A stretch of 7,322 bases of DNA from CAZFHA01 sp964518595 (GCA_964518595.1 CAZFHA010000040.1:1-7322), one strand, 5' to 3'. Shown: positions 1-6,779, counted from the first letter of the stretch. Made by a program: numbers and translations. Notes: generated by a model not told the origin, from the letters alone.

Positions 1-99
1 AGAAAGCAATTTGGCCGTAGGTAGCTACTCTGCCTACAGGGATACAGGCAGTCACTTGGTAGACTGTGCGAAAAAAACCGTCTTTCATCTTTTTCTATA

Positions 100-2019
100 C
101 TACTGTTCTTGTTTCGGAGTATTCTTTTCCGACACATCTTTGGGAGGCTGGGGCTGGGGTGCAGTGACCCGGGAAAGATTGGGCTGGGATGGTGGGGGAA
201 CCGGAGTAGAAAAAACTACGCCACTGGGAACAGGTCTAACTTTGTCTTGCGGAGTGCTCTTGGCAGCTTGAATTTGCTTTTCTGCAGTCTGATCACCGAA
301 GTATAATTCGGTTTCCGGTGCATCCCCAAAATAGAGTTCCTGATTGTCTCTGTTTTCTTTGGGAGGAAGACTACTTGCCTTATCTTTGGGTTGCGGCTTT
401 GTAATATCTAAAGCTCCGCTGCCAAAGGGATTAGGAACATTGCCCCCTGTTTTCGGCCCTCCCCCACCGGGACGACGATTTATCCATAGTAGGATAGCTA
501 ATATGATCAATGTGATACAAAGTAATGCCAGAATATAAATAAAGATAGCAACCGGATGGGTATAGTCCTTTAACAAAGCAATAATATCCTGATCCATAGT
601 TACTTCACCGGAAGGAACTATGCTAGCTTCTGGAGTTACCGTTGGAGCTGGACTGGTCACTGCTAAAGCAGCATCTTGGTAGCCAACAAAGAGTTTCGTC
701 CGAGTATCATATAGATAGAATCCTGCCTCTCCTTCGGAAGGTTGCAAGTAAAGTAAAATCTGAGGATTTTCTGGATCAGCCGCCAAGCGATAAGCGGTAA
801 TGATTCTATCTTCATAAGTAAAATCGAAGGCCTCATATCCCAAAGGAATATCCTCCGCCGGTGATTGGCTCAAGACTTGAAAAGCTAGTTGTTGCGGGCT
901 AAGTAAAACATAAGGATAGAAAAGCTGGCTTGCCTCATCGAAAGCGAACCATAATCGCTTCCCCTCACTCTCCAGTAAAACAAGAACCTTGGAAAATGCT
1001 GGATTTGCCTCACCCTCTCGGACAACAGCTGGGATACTCTGACCACTGTAGGAAGCCGTTCCCAGAACAAACCCTTCCGGAATCGTATCCCCATCTCCCG
1101 GCGTCATAATCTGCCAGTTTTGATTCCCCAGAGTTAATTGGGGAAGCGTAGCCGTGGCTTCCGTGCTGGTTTCCGCAGGTGTAGGGGTGTTCTCTCCGCT
1201 TTCGCTGGTGGCCGTGGTAGATTCTGAAGGGGAACTGTTTCGTGTTACGTTAATGGTATATGTCTTAGTGGCTCCACTCTCGGCGGTTACCGTTACTTTG
1301 ACTGTATTAGCACCCACTTTAAGATTGTTCTGGACACCGTTTAAAGCCACGGAGGCTTTTCCATCTTCCGCTGTGGCACTAACTGTCATTTGACTCTGAC
1401 TAACAGTAGCGGAGTAATTCTGTGTACCGGTGGAGAATTTCGGTGACAGACTACCGGGGGATATCTGTAAACTACTGAGATTAGCATTGTCAGATTTGGG
1501 GGTAGGAGCAGATATTTTTATGGTGGTACTGGCGCTGCTGCCGCCAAGTTCATTACCATTAATGTCACCAAGTCCGCTTAAAGAACTGCTGACTTTTGCA
1601 GAACCTGCTGCTATACAATTGAAAGTTGCCGTTACAATTAAAGTTCCATTCGGAATAGTAGCATTGTATTCCAAAAAATTGTTTCCGCTACTATCAAAAT
1701 TTACTTTTGTATAATTTCCGCTACTTATGCTCTGCAGACTTAGCAAACTACTATCATAGGAAAAAGAACCATCAAAACTGGAGAAAGGGCCTCCTCCTCC
1801 CACGGTAACACTAACTGAAACTGTCGATCCTACGGTGGCGCTGCCAGGACCAGAAACAGAAATCTCACCAGCAGCTTTTACCGTTCCTAAAGAAACAAAG
1901 CCCAGAAGAAGACTAAAACAAAGAACAGTCGCCAGAAAAGTCTGAATTATTCTAGCCGTGGTCGAAAGGCTGGCCTTTACAGTTCGGGGAATCAATACAA
2001 GTTCAGGAATATTTTTCAT
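100..2019 (-). CDS. Membrane-anchored cohesin-like receptor with Pro-rich cytoplasmic tail
   Basis: 639 residues. Visible in order: a signal peptide (about 1-50, hydrophobic core 25-45, Ala-type cleavage near VKAA); a cohesin-like beta-sandwich (about 51-170, opening ISVSGPGSATVGSTV and ending in a GDINGNEL segment); a cadherin-like beta-sandwich (about 179-260); a Ser/Thr/Glu linker (261-295); an unrecognised globular domain (about 296-452); a short linker; one transmembrane helix (about 489-513) followed by RR; and a hydrophilic Pro-rich tail (514-639). An N-terminal signal plus positive charges after the helix puts modules 51-480 outside and the tail in the cytoplasm. There is no SLH domain or LPXTG motif, so anchoring is by the helix. 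The ATG is preceded by GAGGT seven bases upstream. It lies 45 bases after a dockerin-bearing glucosaminidase, so I infer that it is the docking receptor for that enzyme. The cohesin call is from overall pattern and context. No precise function is assigned to domain 296-452. Confidence 0.82.
   Translation of the reverse strand: MKNIPELVLIPRTVKASLSTTARIIQTFLATVLCFSLLLGFVSLGTVKAAGEISVSGPGSATVGSTVSVSVTVGGGGPFSSFDGSFSYDSSLLSLQSISSGNYTKVNFDSSGNNFLEYNATIPNGTLIVTATFNCIAAGSAKVSSSLSGLGDINGNELGGSSASTTIKISAPTPKSDNANLSSLQISPGSLSPKFSTGTQNYSATVSQSQMTVSATAEDGKASVALNGVQNNLKVGANTVKVTVTAESGATKTYTINVTRNSSPSESTTATSESGENTPTPAETSTEATATLPQLTLGNQNWQIMTPGDGDTIPEGFVLGTASYSGQSIPAVVREGEANPAFSKVLVLLESEGKRLWFAFDEASQLFYPYVLLSPQQLAFQVLSQSPAEDIPLGYEAFDFTYEDRIITAYRLAADPENPQILLYLQPSEGEAGFYLYDTRTKLFVGYQDAALAVTSPAPTVTPEASIVPSGEVTMDQDIIALLKDYTHPVAIFIYILALLCITLIILAILLWINRRPGGGGPKTGGNVPNPFGSGALDITKPQPKDKASSLPPKENRDNQELYFGDAPETELYFGDQTAEKQIQAAKSTPQDKVRPVPSGVVFSTPVPPPSQPNLSRVTAPQPQPPKDVSEKNTPKQEQ
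292..339 (-). repeat. Tandem ELYFGD peptide repeat in the cytoplasmic tail
   Basis: Residues 561-566 and 571-576 of the cohesin protein are both ELYFGD, separated by APET. Four of the six codons differ between the copies (Leu, Tyr, Phe and Gly codons) although the peptide is identical. This fits selection on a short linear motif better than a recent DNA duplication. The motif lies in a tail otherwise rich in Pro, Lys and Gln that looks disordered. Confidence 0.8.
1510..1869 (-). other. Cohesin-like module
   Basis: Residues 51-170 of the membrane protein form an all-beta, Ser/Gly-rich module with the order of a cohesin: an N-terminal strand followed by a VGSTVSVSVTV strand, a FDGSFSYDSSLLSL strand pair, and a late GTLIVTATFNCIAAGSA segment leading into GDINGNEL. 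At about 120 residues it is somewhat shorter than the 135-150 typical of cellulosomal cohesins. The dockerin encoded immediately upstream supports the call. A profile search is the decisive test. Confidence 0.75.
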
Positions 2020-2026
2020 TTATTCT

Positions 2027-2031
2027 ACCTC
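2027..2031 (-). promoter_or_regulatory. Ribosome binding site of the cohesin gene
   Basis: GAGGT lies seven bases before the ATG at 2017-2019, in the 45-base gap after the glucosaminidase stop codon. I see no convincing promoter in this gap, which supports co-transcription of the two genes. Confidence 0.7.
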
Positions 2032-2064
2032 AATATTTATGTCTATCCGCTTTATGTTAATGCT

Positions 2065-4344
2065 TTACTGGGACAAGATGCTCTGCTTTAGTACATGCCG
2101 GGCAATCAAGGTTAAATCGGAAGAACTCAACTTTCCATCATGATTAACATCGGCTGCAGTCCTACGCTCCGGTACAATTTCAGCTTGTTTTAGTACCTGC
2201 CTGGCCAAAAGTGTCAGGTCAGAGGAAGAGATTTTACCATCCCCATTAATATCCCCATAGATAATCAGATTTAGCTCAATGGTAGTTTTCCCGTCGGCTG
2301 ACGTAAAACGAACCTTCGTTCCGCTGCCTACCAGAGAGTCGTTGGTTGAAAGAGCCTGCCCAGCTGCGTTATAGAGGCTCAAAGCCGCACCATTTTTCAG
2401 ACTAAAGGCACTCTTTAATCCGGCTACAGTGGTTCCCGGCTGAACCCCAGCCAAGGTTTTGCCATTAAGGTCAGCCCGCAGGGCGGTCTTAAATAAATCG
2501 CTGTCAACCTCAGCGGCACCTTGCCGAACAATCTTAAGTTTATAGACCCGCTGGCTGCCGTTTTGAGCGGTAACCGTAATGGGAAACCAATTGTCCCCCA
2601 CCTTCAGGGTAGCGGCTCCTGTTCCGGCAATCTGTGAGGTTGTGGCCACAGTTGAAGCACTAAGGCGAACCGAAGTTAAGCTATTAGGAACGATCAAAGC
2701 ATACCCGTCAGTAGTAGCCGGATTGAAGGTCGGTGTAAGAGAATAACCATCCACTGCCAAAGTCTTGAGCCAATTATTAGGATTACCCTTCTGTGCCGGC
2801 TTGGGTACAGCGGCTGCTGGCATATTTTGGTAGACCGGAATAGAGAACACCAGTGGCACATCAAGAATTCCGGCATTGGAATAGATCTGGTACATCGTTG
2901 AAGACTCACCATTCATTGCTCGGATATTCGTCATATACTGATGCCAGTAAACCCCGTTACCATCATCCATTACATCAAACTTCTGTAGATATAATGTGTA
3001 CTGTCCGGCATTGATATAATTTTTGGCCACATACTTTGAACCACCAACCAAGGAGCGATATGGCGAGTTCCAAGGAATTAGATAGGTTGCTTGGCCACTG
3101 GCAGACATAGGACTAGAGGGATTATTTGAACCATAGCGAGCAAAGATAAGACCCAAACGCACGGGATCACTGGAGGAATATGCACCAATATTAAAGAAGT
3201 TGTAGTAACCTTTCAGGCTACTATCTGTCCCGGCTACTCCGGCATAGACACCACTGGTTGAATTACTCCCATTTCTACCAACTTCCTGCAAAACTCGTGA
3301 GGCCAAAAAGTATGGGCTGGCCTTGGCGGCATTAGCAGCATCCATAAACGTTTGAGCATAACTAACACTTTGATTGGAAGAGTTTTTTATTTTTGTAGTG
3401 GCCATAAAGGAATTGTTAAGAATCGTCTGAACTGCAGCGGCAGTTTGGGTAGAAGAATCGAAAGAAAGATTTAAGAATTGAAAAATATAAGGCTCACCCA
3501 TTAGGTTTCTTGGGTCAAGGTAATAAGCCACTAAATCTGAGGAAGCATTTACCCAAGTACCGCTATCATAAGGGGTATACGTATTTGTTAACCAATTATA
3601 GGCCTTGCTCTCCGTAGACTTCCAAGCATCATTCACACTATTCTCAATAAGGCTCATACCTAATTGGGATTCAGCCGCCACCACAGAAGACCAATTTGCC
3701 GAGACATTAACAGGTTTAAACACCCAGTTGGGATGTTTTTGTAAAAGTGCCCGAAGACCCGGACGATAGGATTCCGGAAACGCAGCTAACATAGTATCCA
3801 CAGACTGAACTTGGGCAGCTGGGGCGATGGGCTGCATCTCTGGGGTGACAGTGGGTGCTACAGTTGGGGAAGCTGTAGCACTAGGCACCGGAGTGGCTGT
3901 TGGTGTGGGCGTCAGAGTCGGTACAAGGGTGGGTGAACTCTGGCCACTCTCGGTAGGCGTTGTCCCCCCGTCCGTTTTTTCTAAAAAAGAAGCAACGACA
4001 AAACCTGAGAGGGTTTGCCCATTTCTTTCGAAATCAATGGCAACCCATTCCTTATAGAGGGGATCAGAACTCTGGACAAGCTCCTTCCACTTAACCTTAG
4101 TGCCTTTGGGCAGGCTGGTAATCACTTGTGCCGTGGTACTAGCCGCAACTCGGACATTAACCTGATCCCGAAGGAGTATGGCATTACTATCAAAAGCAGC
4201 ATTTACCCCTATATTACTAAGCCAACCAAAGCAAGAAAAACAAAAAACTACACTCATCACCAGTGTAATCACTCGTAATCTATCTAAAAAAAATGCCGGT
4301 TTACTTGGATTTTGTATTGTGGAGCTATTTTGTTTGCGATTCAT
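2065..4344 (-). CDS. Secreted dockerin-bearing N-acetylglucosaminidase (peptidoglycan hydrolase)
   Basis: 759 residues from the chosen ATG. Modules: signal peptide or N-terminal membrane segment (about 24-50, ending VNAA); bacterial SH3 domain (about 56-123, with NVRVAASTTAQVI and GFVVASFLEK); Pro/Thr/Ser linker (about 129-175); glucosaminidase-type catalytic domain (about 181-510) of the LytD-like group, opening with FPESYRPGLRALLQKHPNWVF; cadherin-like beta-sandwich (525-608); small pre-dockerin module (616-696); type I dockerin (697-754). The likely catalytic acid is E354 in RVLQEVG, and YYNFFNIGAY (380-389) is the usual signature downstream. Such enzymes cleave the glycan backbone of peptidoglycan; SH3 domains bind wall peptides. 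The longer ORF begins with an ATG at 4375-4377, but that codon has no ribosome binding site and abuts a TATAAT. The ATG at 4342-4344 has GGTGG ten bases upstream, so it is preferred, though the site is weak. First gene of an operon with the downstream cohesin protein, which is its likely partner. Confidence 0.88.
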   Translation of the reverse strand: MNRKQNSSTIQNPSKPAFFLDRLRVITLVMSVVFCFSCFGWLSNIGVNAAFDSNAILLRDQVNVRVAASTTAQVITSLPKGTKVKWKELVQSSDPLYKEWVAIDFERNGQTLSGFVVASFLEKTDGGTTPTESGQSSPTLVPTLTPTPTATPVPSATASPTVAPTVTPEMQPIAPAAQVQSVDTMLAAFPESYRPGLRALLQKHPNWVFKPVNVSANWSSVVAAESQLGMSLIENSVNDAWKSTESKAYNWLTNTYTPYDSGTWVNASSDLVAYYLDPRNLMGEPYIFQFLNLSFDSSTQTAAAVQTILNNSFMATTKIKNSSNQSVSYAQTFMDAANAAKASPYFLASRVLQEVGRNGSNSTSGVYAGVAGTDSSLKGYYNFFNIGAYSSSDPVRLGLIFARYGSNNPSSPMSASGQATYLIPWNSPYRSLVGGSKYVAKNYINAGQYTLYLQKFDVMDDGNGVYWHQYMTNIRAMNGESSTMYQIYSNAGILDVPLVFSIPVYQNMPAAAVPKPAQKGNPNNWLKTLAVDGYSLTPTFNPATTDGYALIVPNSLTSVRLSASTVATTSQIAGTGAATLKVGDNWFPITVTAQNGSQRVYKLKIVRQGAAEVDSDLFKTALRADLNGKTLAGVQPGTTVAGLKSAFSLKNGAALSLYNAAGQALSTNDSLVGSGTKVRFTSADGKTTIELNLIIYGDINGDGKISSSDLTLLARQVLKQAEIVPERRTAADVNHDGKLSSSDLTLIARHVLKQSILSQ
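2083..2256 (-). other. Type I dockerin module (two calcium-binding repeats)
   Basis: C-terminal residues 697-754 of the glucosaminidase. Two 12-residue calcium loops are intact: DINGDGKISSSD (698-709) and DVNHDGKLSSSD (732-743). Each is followed by a helix of the form LTLxARxVLKQ. All expected ligand positions (1, 3, 5, 9, 12) hold D, N, D, S and D. The repeats are identical at loop positions 10-11 (SS) and at positions 17-18 (AR), the sites known to determine cohesin recognition in type I dockerins. This symmetry would allow the two-way binding described for cellulosomal dockerins. Confidence 0.93.
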
Positions 4345-4368
4345 TTTGTCGATTCCACCACTTCGAAG

Positions 4369-4374
4369 ATTATA
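4369..4374 (-). promoter_or_regulatory. Candidate -10 box for the glucosaminidase-cohesin operon
   Basis: A perfect TATAAT lies 24 bases before the preferred start at 4342-4344, which places transcription initiation near 4362. No good -35 hexamer lies 16-18 bases upstream (only TGTTAA or CTGTTA-like sequence), so an activator or another sigma factor may be involved. If this box is used, the upstream ATG at 4375-4377 cannot be on the transcript. Confidence 0.45.
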
Positions 4375-4575
4375 CATGTTTGGTATTAGTTTAACAGATA
4401 GAGCCTACAACCTTGTTACAATTCCTTTGCAGATTCCCCTAAAGTGCGTTCCATACAAAAATGAACTAACATCAGATACAGTACACATTCAAAGGAAAAA
4501 TAATTTTTTTCTTGATAAACAAAGAATTTCGCCGCCTATCTTCGAGTAATTCTTACGATTTACGCCATTTTTGCC

Positions 4576-4604
4576 TTAACATTATCTTCTGCAAATAGTA
4601 TACT
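4576..4604 (+). promoter_or_regulatory. Sigma-A-type promoter of the DUF1269-like gene
   Basis: TTAACA (4576-4581) and TATACT (4599-4604) are separated by exactly 17 bases. Each hexamer matches the sigma-A consensus at five of six positions. Initiation would fall near 4611, leaving a leader of about 28 bases that contains the ribosome binding site. Confidence 0.75.
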
Positions 4605-4624
4605 TTAAGAAAATAATAAATTTC

Positions 4625-4631
4625 GGAGGAG
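4625..4631 (+). promoter_or_regulatory. Ribosome binding site of the DUF1269-like gene
   Basis: GGAGGAG lies seven bases before the ATG at 4639-4641. It is a near-ideal site that fixes this start and suggests efficient translation. Confidence 0.85.
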
Positions 4632-4638
4632 ATATAAA

Positions 4639-5175
4639 ATGAATCAAAAAGTTATCATCATGAAGTTCGATTCTGAGAGTAAATCATTCCAGGCCTTTTC
4701 TGCCATTAAACAATTACATGCCACCGGAAAAATTAAGGGAGAGCAAATGGCTGTACTTGAGCACCGTAGCAATCACCAATTAGAGCCTAAAGATTTCATT
4801 GATTTTACCGGAGCTAATAATAATGTTAAAGGCGGCCTGATTGGTATGTTTGTCGGCATTTTAGCTGGTCCTTTGGGCATGCTTCTGGGCTGGTTTACCG
4901 GAAGTCTGATCGGAGCATCTAAGGATGTCAAAGAAGTTAAAGGTGCTATGTCAGTTTTTGATGCCACCATTAAGGCCATTCCTGAAGGCGAAACCGGTCT
5001 GATGCTGATTGCCGAAGAGCCAGCTGTTGGCCCAATTGATGACTTGGTAGTGGGAGAATTAGGTGGTACAGTAATTCGCTTTGACCGTTCAGAAGTTGAA
5101 ACCGAGATTCGCGAAGCCAAAGAGGCCGAATCAGAAGCCACCGAAACAGCCAAAAAGAAATGGTTTAAGAAATAA
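4639..5175 (+). CDS. DUF1269-like glycine-zipper membrane protein
   Basis: 178 residues. The layout resembles the DUF1269 family: a beta-alpha opening (MNQKVIIMKFDSESKSFQAFSAIK) and a DFTGANN segment, then a Gly-rich hydrophobic stretch (65-92), a second alpha/beta half (about 95-142, ending in GGTVIRFDR), and a highly charged C-terminal helix rich in Glu then Lys (about 143-178). The hydrophobic stretch has glycines at 65, 69, 73 and 77, then at 80, 84, 88 and 92. These are two regular GxxxG series separated by Pro78, suited to tight helix packing in a membrane. The molecular function of the family is unknown to me. It has its own promoter, no co-directional neighbour, and a hairpin with U-tract behind it, so it is probably monocistronic. 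The family name is a recognition by pattern, not by search. Confidence 0.8.
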   Translation: MNQKVIIMKFDSESKSFQAFSAIKQLHATGKIKGEQMAVLEHRSNHQLEPKDFIDFTGANNNVKGGLIGMFVGILAGPLGMLLGWFTGSLIGASKDVKEVKGAMSVFDATIKAIPEGETGLMLIAEEPAVGPIDDLVVGELGGTVIRFDRSEVETEIREAKEAESEATETAKKKWFKK

Positions 5176-5180
5176 TCCTT

Positions 5181-5192
5181 AAGACCGGTCTT
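5181..5192. repeat. 12-base perfect palindrome after the DUF1269-like gene
   Basis: AAGACCGGTCTT is fully self-complementary and begins five bases after the stop codon. As RNA it would give only a four-pair stem with a CCGG loop. It could be a protein-binding dyad, a weak hairpin, or chance. Confidence 0.6.
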
Positions 5193-5213
5193 TAGTTCGA
5201 TTTTGGTATAAAC

Positions 5214-5298
5214 AGCTTCCGAGAACTTATGAACTTAGCCATCAAGGTTAAAACCTAATTGGGCTAAGAGGATAATCTCGGAAGCTATTTTTTGTTTG
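5214..5298 (+). terminator. Nested three-stem hairpin with U-tract, probable terminator
   Basis: The outer stem AGCTTCCGAGA (5214-5224) pairs perfectly over 11 bases with TCTCGGAAGCT (5276-5286). Inside it, CTTAGCC (5234-5240) pairs with GGCTAAG (5262-5268). Inside that, AGGTT (5245-5249) can pair with AACCT (5252-5256). The outer stem is followed directly by ATTTTTTGTTTG on the plus strand. This fits an intrinsic terminator for the upstream gene but is much larger than usual. The opposite strand lacks a comparable T-run, so it would be a poor terminator for the convergent transporter gene. Confidence 0.7.
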
Positions 5299-5408
5299 CG
5301 CGCTACAAAAATGGGAACTCTTTCACCTTACTACAATCTTATCTGAGCTCACCGACTACTAAGAGCCCGAAACTCGAACCAAATCTGTCTCGGTCATAAG
5401 CCACTCCC

Positions 5409-6740
5409 TCAGTGAGGATTTTCGATACCAGTCCCCTCTTCCACATTGAAAGGAATATCTACAGAAAGGCCAGCCTCTTCATCCAAAGGCTTTTCACGAA
5501 ATCTAACAATCACCAGTAAAGCCGCAACATAAAGAACAATACTTAAAATAAAAGGAAAGCGCCGATTCTGTTCTGACAAAAAGCCGATAATGGAGCCAAA
5601 GGGTGCCGCCACTAAAATCATTAAAGCCGTAAGCATACTGACAATTCTGGCTCTTTCCTTTGGGTCAACATAATGAACCATCATAGAATCTTTGCCGGGA
5701 ATTACCAAAGCAAAAGCTACCGCTTCCAAAAAGGTAAACAGAAAAATAAAGCCTAAAGAAGCTGGAGGGCTGAATAAAAGGATGGCTTGACACAAAATAT
5801 AAAGCCCAAACCCCACTCCCATTGGAACCTTAAAGGCAAAACGATCTAACCAGTGTTGCACCCCAAACATAAACACTAGCATCACCGCTGCGCGAAGAAT
5901 AGGAAAGAGCGCAATAAAAGCTTCAGAAATCTGCAGATTCTTATTTACATACAAAGCAAAAAAATTACTGTTAATCATAGTTGTAATATAAAGCACCACC
6001 ATAATGCTAAAAGTCTTCATCGTTGCCCGAGTACGAACAATCCTGGGAAAGAGCTGTTTATACTCTTTCAGCATATGTAAAACCCCTTGGCCTTTCGTTT
6101 CCCTCTTTCTCACTTTACCCTGCTTCGTTTCTTTTGTGAAAAGCAAAGTAATAATACACTTAATTGCCATGGTAAAAGCAAACAGAAAATATAGACCACG
6201 CATCACCGGCACAACAGAATACTGCTGTATTAAGGAGCCGGAAATTGGCGCAAAAAACACCGTTAGTAACCCTGCGATAATTACCCACTTAAAAACATGT
6301 AGAATAGATTTGGAAGGAGCATCTTCTACCAGAAGGCAAGTCCAAGCCGTTTGGTTCACCTGCTCAAAACTGTTCATTAGCATGGCTCCCAGAAAAAACC
6401 AAAAATTTTGCGAAATTGCCCAAATGATACAAGGTACCACCCAACCAAAGAAATCCCCTAAAATTGTAGTAGTCTTGCGTCCAAGCTTATCCGTTATCAC
6501 TCCGGCACTAAAGGCAAAGAAAACTTGAACCACCATGGCAATCGAGAGCAGAATACCGATCTGAAAATCTTTGACTCCCAAAGCAAACATATATAAGGTA
6601 GCAAAGGGGCCGATTAGATTATAAGGAATACCCCAAAGCGGCTCAATCAAAATACAAACCTTCGGATTCCCCTTCAGTTCAACAAGAGTCTTAATCAGTG
6701 GATGTTTGGCAATAACAGATCGGACAGCGCTAATATTCAT
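5409..6740 (-). CDS. Major facilitator superfamily transporter
   Basis: 443 residues from the ATG at 6738-6740, with about 12 hydrophobic segments in two halves of six joined by a basic cytoplasmic loop (about 194-235, TKETKQGKVRKRETKGQG). The cytoplasmic loop between helices 2 and 3 carries the MFS motif A, GVITDKLGRK (80-89, with D84, G87, R88). The length fits the family. The substrate cannot be told from sequence; drug/metabolite efflux-type MFS proteins look closest. The frame is open to a TTG at 6759-6761, but AGGAG (6748-6752) sits seven bases before the ATG, which decides the start. It is flanked upstream by the tRNA terminator and downstream by a convergent gene, so it is a single-gene unit. 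The C-terminal tail is acidic (EKPLDEEAG). Confidence 0.88.
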   Translation of the reverse strand: MNISAVRSVIAKHPLIKTLVELKGNPKVCILIEPLWGIPYNLIGPFATLYMFALGVKDFQIGILLSIAMVVQVFFAFSAGVITDKLGRKTTTILGDFFGWVVPCIIWAISQNFWFFLGAMLMNSFEQVNQTAWTCLLVEDAPSKSILHVFKWVIIAGLLTVFFAPISGSLIQQYSVVPVMRGLYFLFAFTMAIKCIITLLFTKETKQGKVRKRETKGQGVLHMLKEYKQLFPRIVRTRATMKTFSIMVVLYITTMINSNFFALYVNKNLQISEAFIALFPILRAAVMLVFMFGVQHWLDRFAFKVPMGVGFGLYILCQAILLFSPPASLGFIFLFTFLEAVAFALVIPGKDSMMVHYVDPKERARIVSMLTALMILVAAPFGSIIGFLSEQNRRFPFILSIVLYVAALLVIVRFREKPLDEEAGLSVDIPFNVEEGTGIENPH

Positions 6741-6747
6741 TTCTCTA

Positions 6748-6752
6748 CTCCT
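6748..6752 (-). promoter_or_regulatory. Ribosome binding site fixing the MFS start
   Basis: AGGAG lies seven bases before the ATG at 6738-6740. A start at the upstream TTG would place this site inside the coding region, so the shorter protein is favoured. Confidence 0.8.
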
Positions 6753-6770
6753 ATCTAACAAACAAAGGTT

Positions 6771-6779
6771 ATTATATCA
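6771..6779 (-). promoter_or_regulatory. Extended -10 promoter candidate for the MFS gene
   Basis: TGATATAAT matches an extended -10 element (TGnTATAAT). Initiation would be near 6764, giving a leader of about 24 bases that just includes the ribosome binding site. The -35 region is poor, as is common for extended -10 promoters. Confidence 0.6.

Noticed and set aside
68..99. T-run on the minus strand just after the cohesin gene as a terminator
   Set aside because: The sequence before the T-run does not form a GC-containing stem; only weak A-U pairing is possible.
343..372. LPPKE (551-555) in the cohesin protein as a sortase signal
   Set aside because: It is not LPXTG, it lies after rather than before the transmembrane helix, and no C-terminal hydrophobic segment follows.
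4178..4549. Plus-strand ORF of 123 codons spanning the start of the glucosaminidase gene and the divergent region
   Set aside because: It runs antisense to the signal peptide region, has no ribosome binding site or domain pattern, and its composition is that of a shadow frame.
4773..5153. Minus-strand ORF of 126 codons inside the DUF1269-like gene
   Set aside because: Antisense shadow of a gene with an excellent promoter and ribosome binding site; Ser/Pro-rich and without start signals.
6004..6528. Plus-strand ORF of 174 codons inside the MFS gene
   Set aside because: Antisense to a clear 12-helix transporter; no ribosome binding site or recognisable fold.
6741..6761. TTG start giving a seven-residue longer MFS protein
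   Set aside because: The ribosome binding site lies between this TTG and the next ATG, so the ATG is the functional start.
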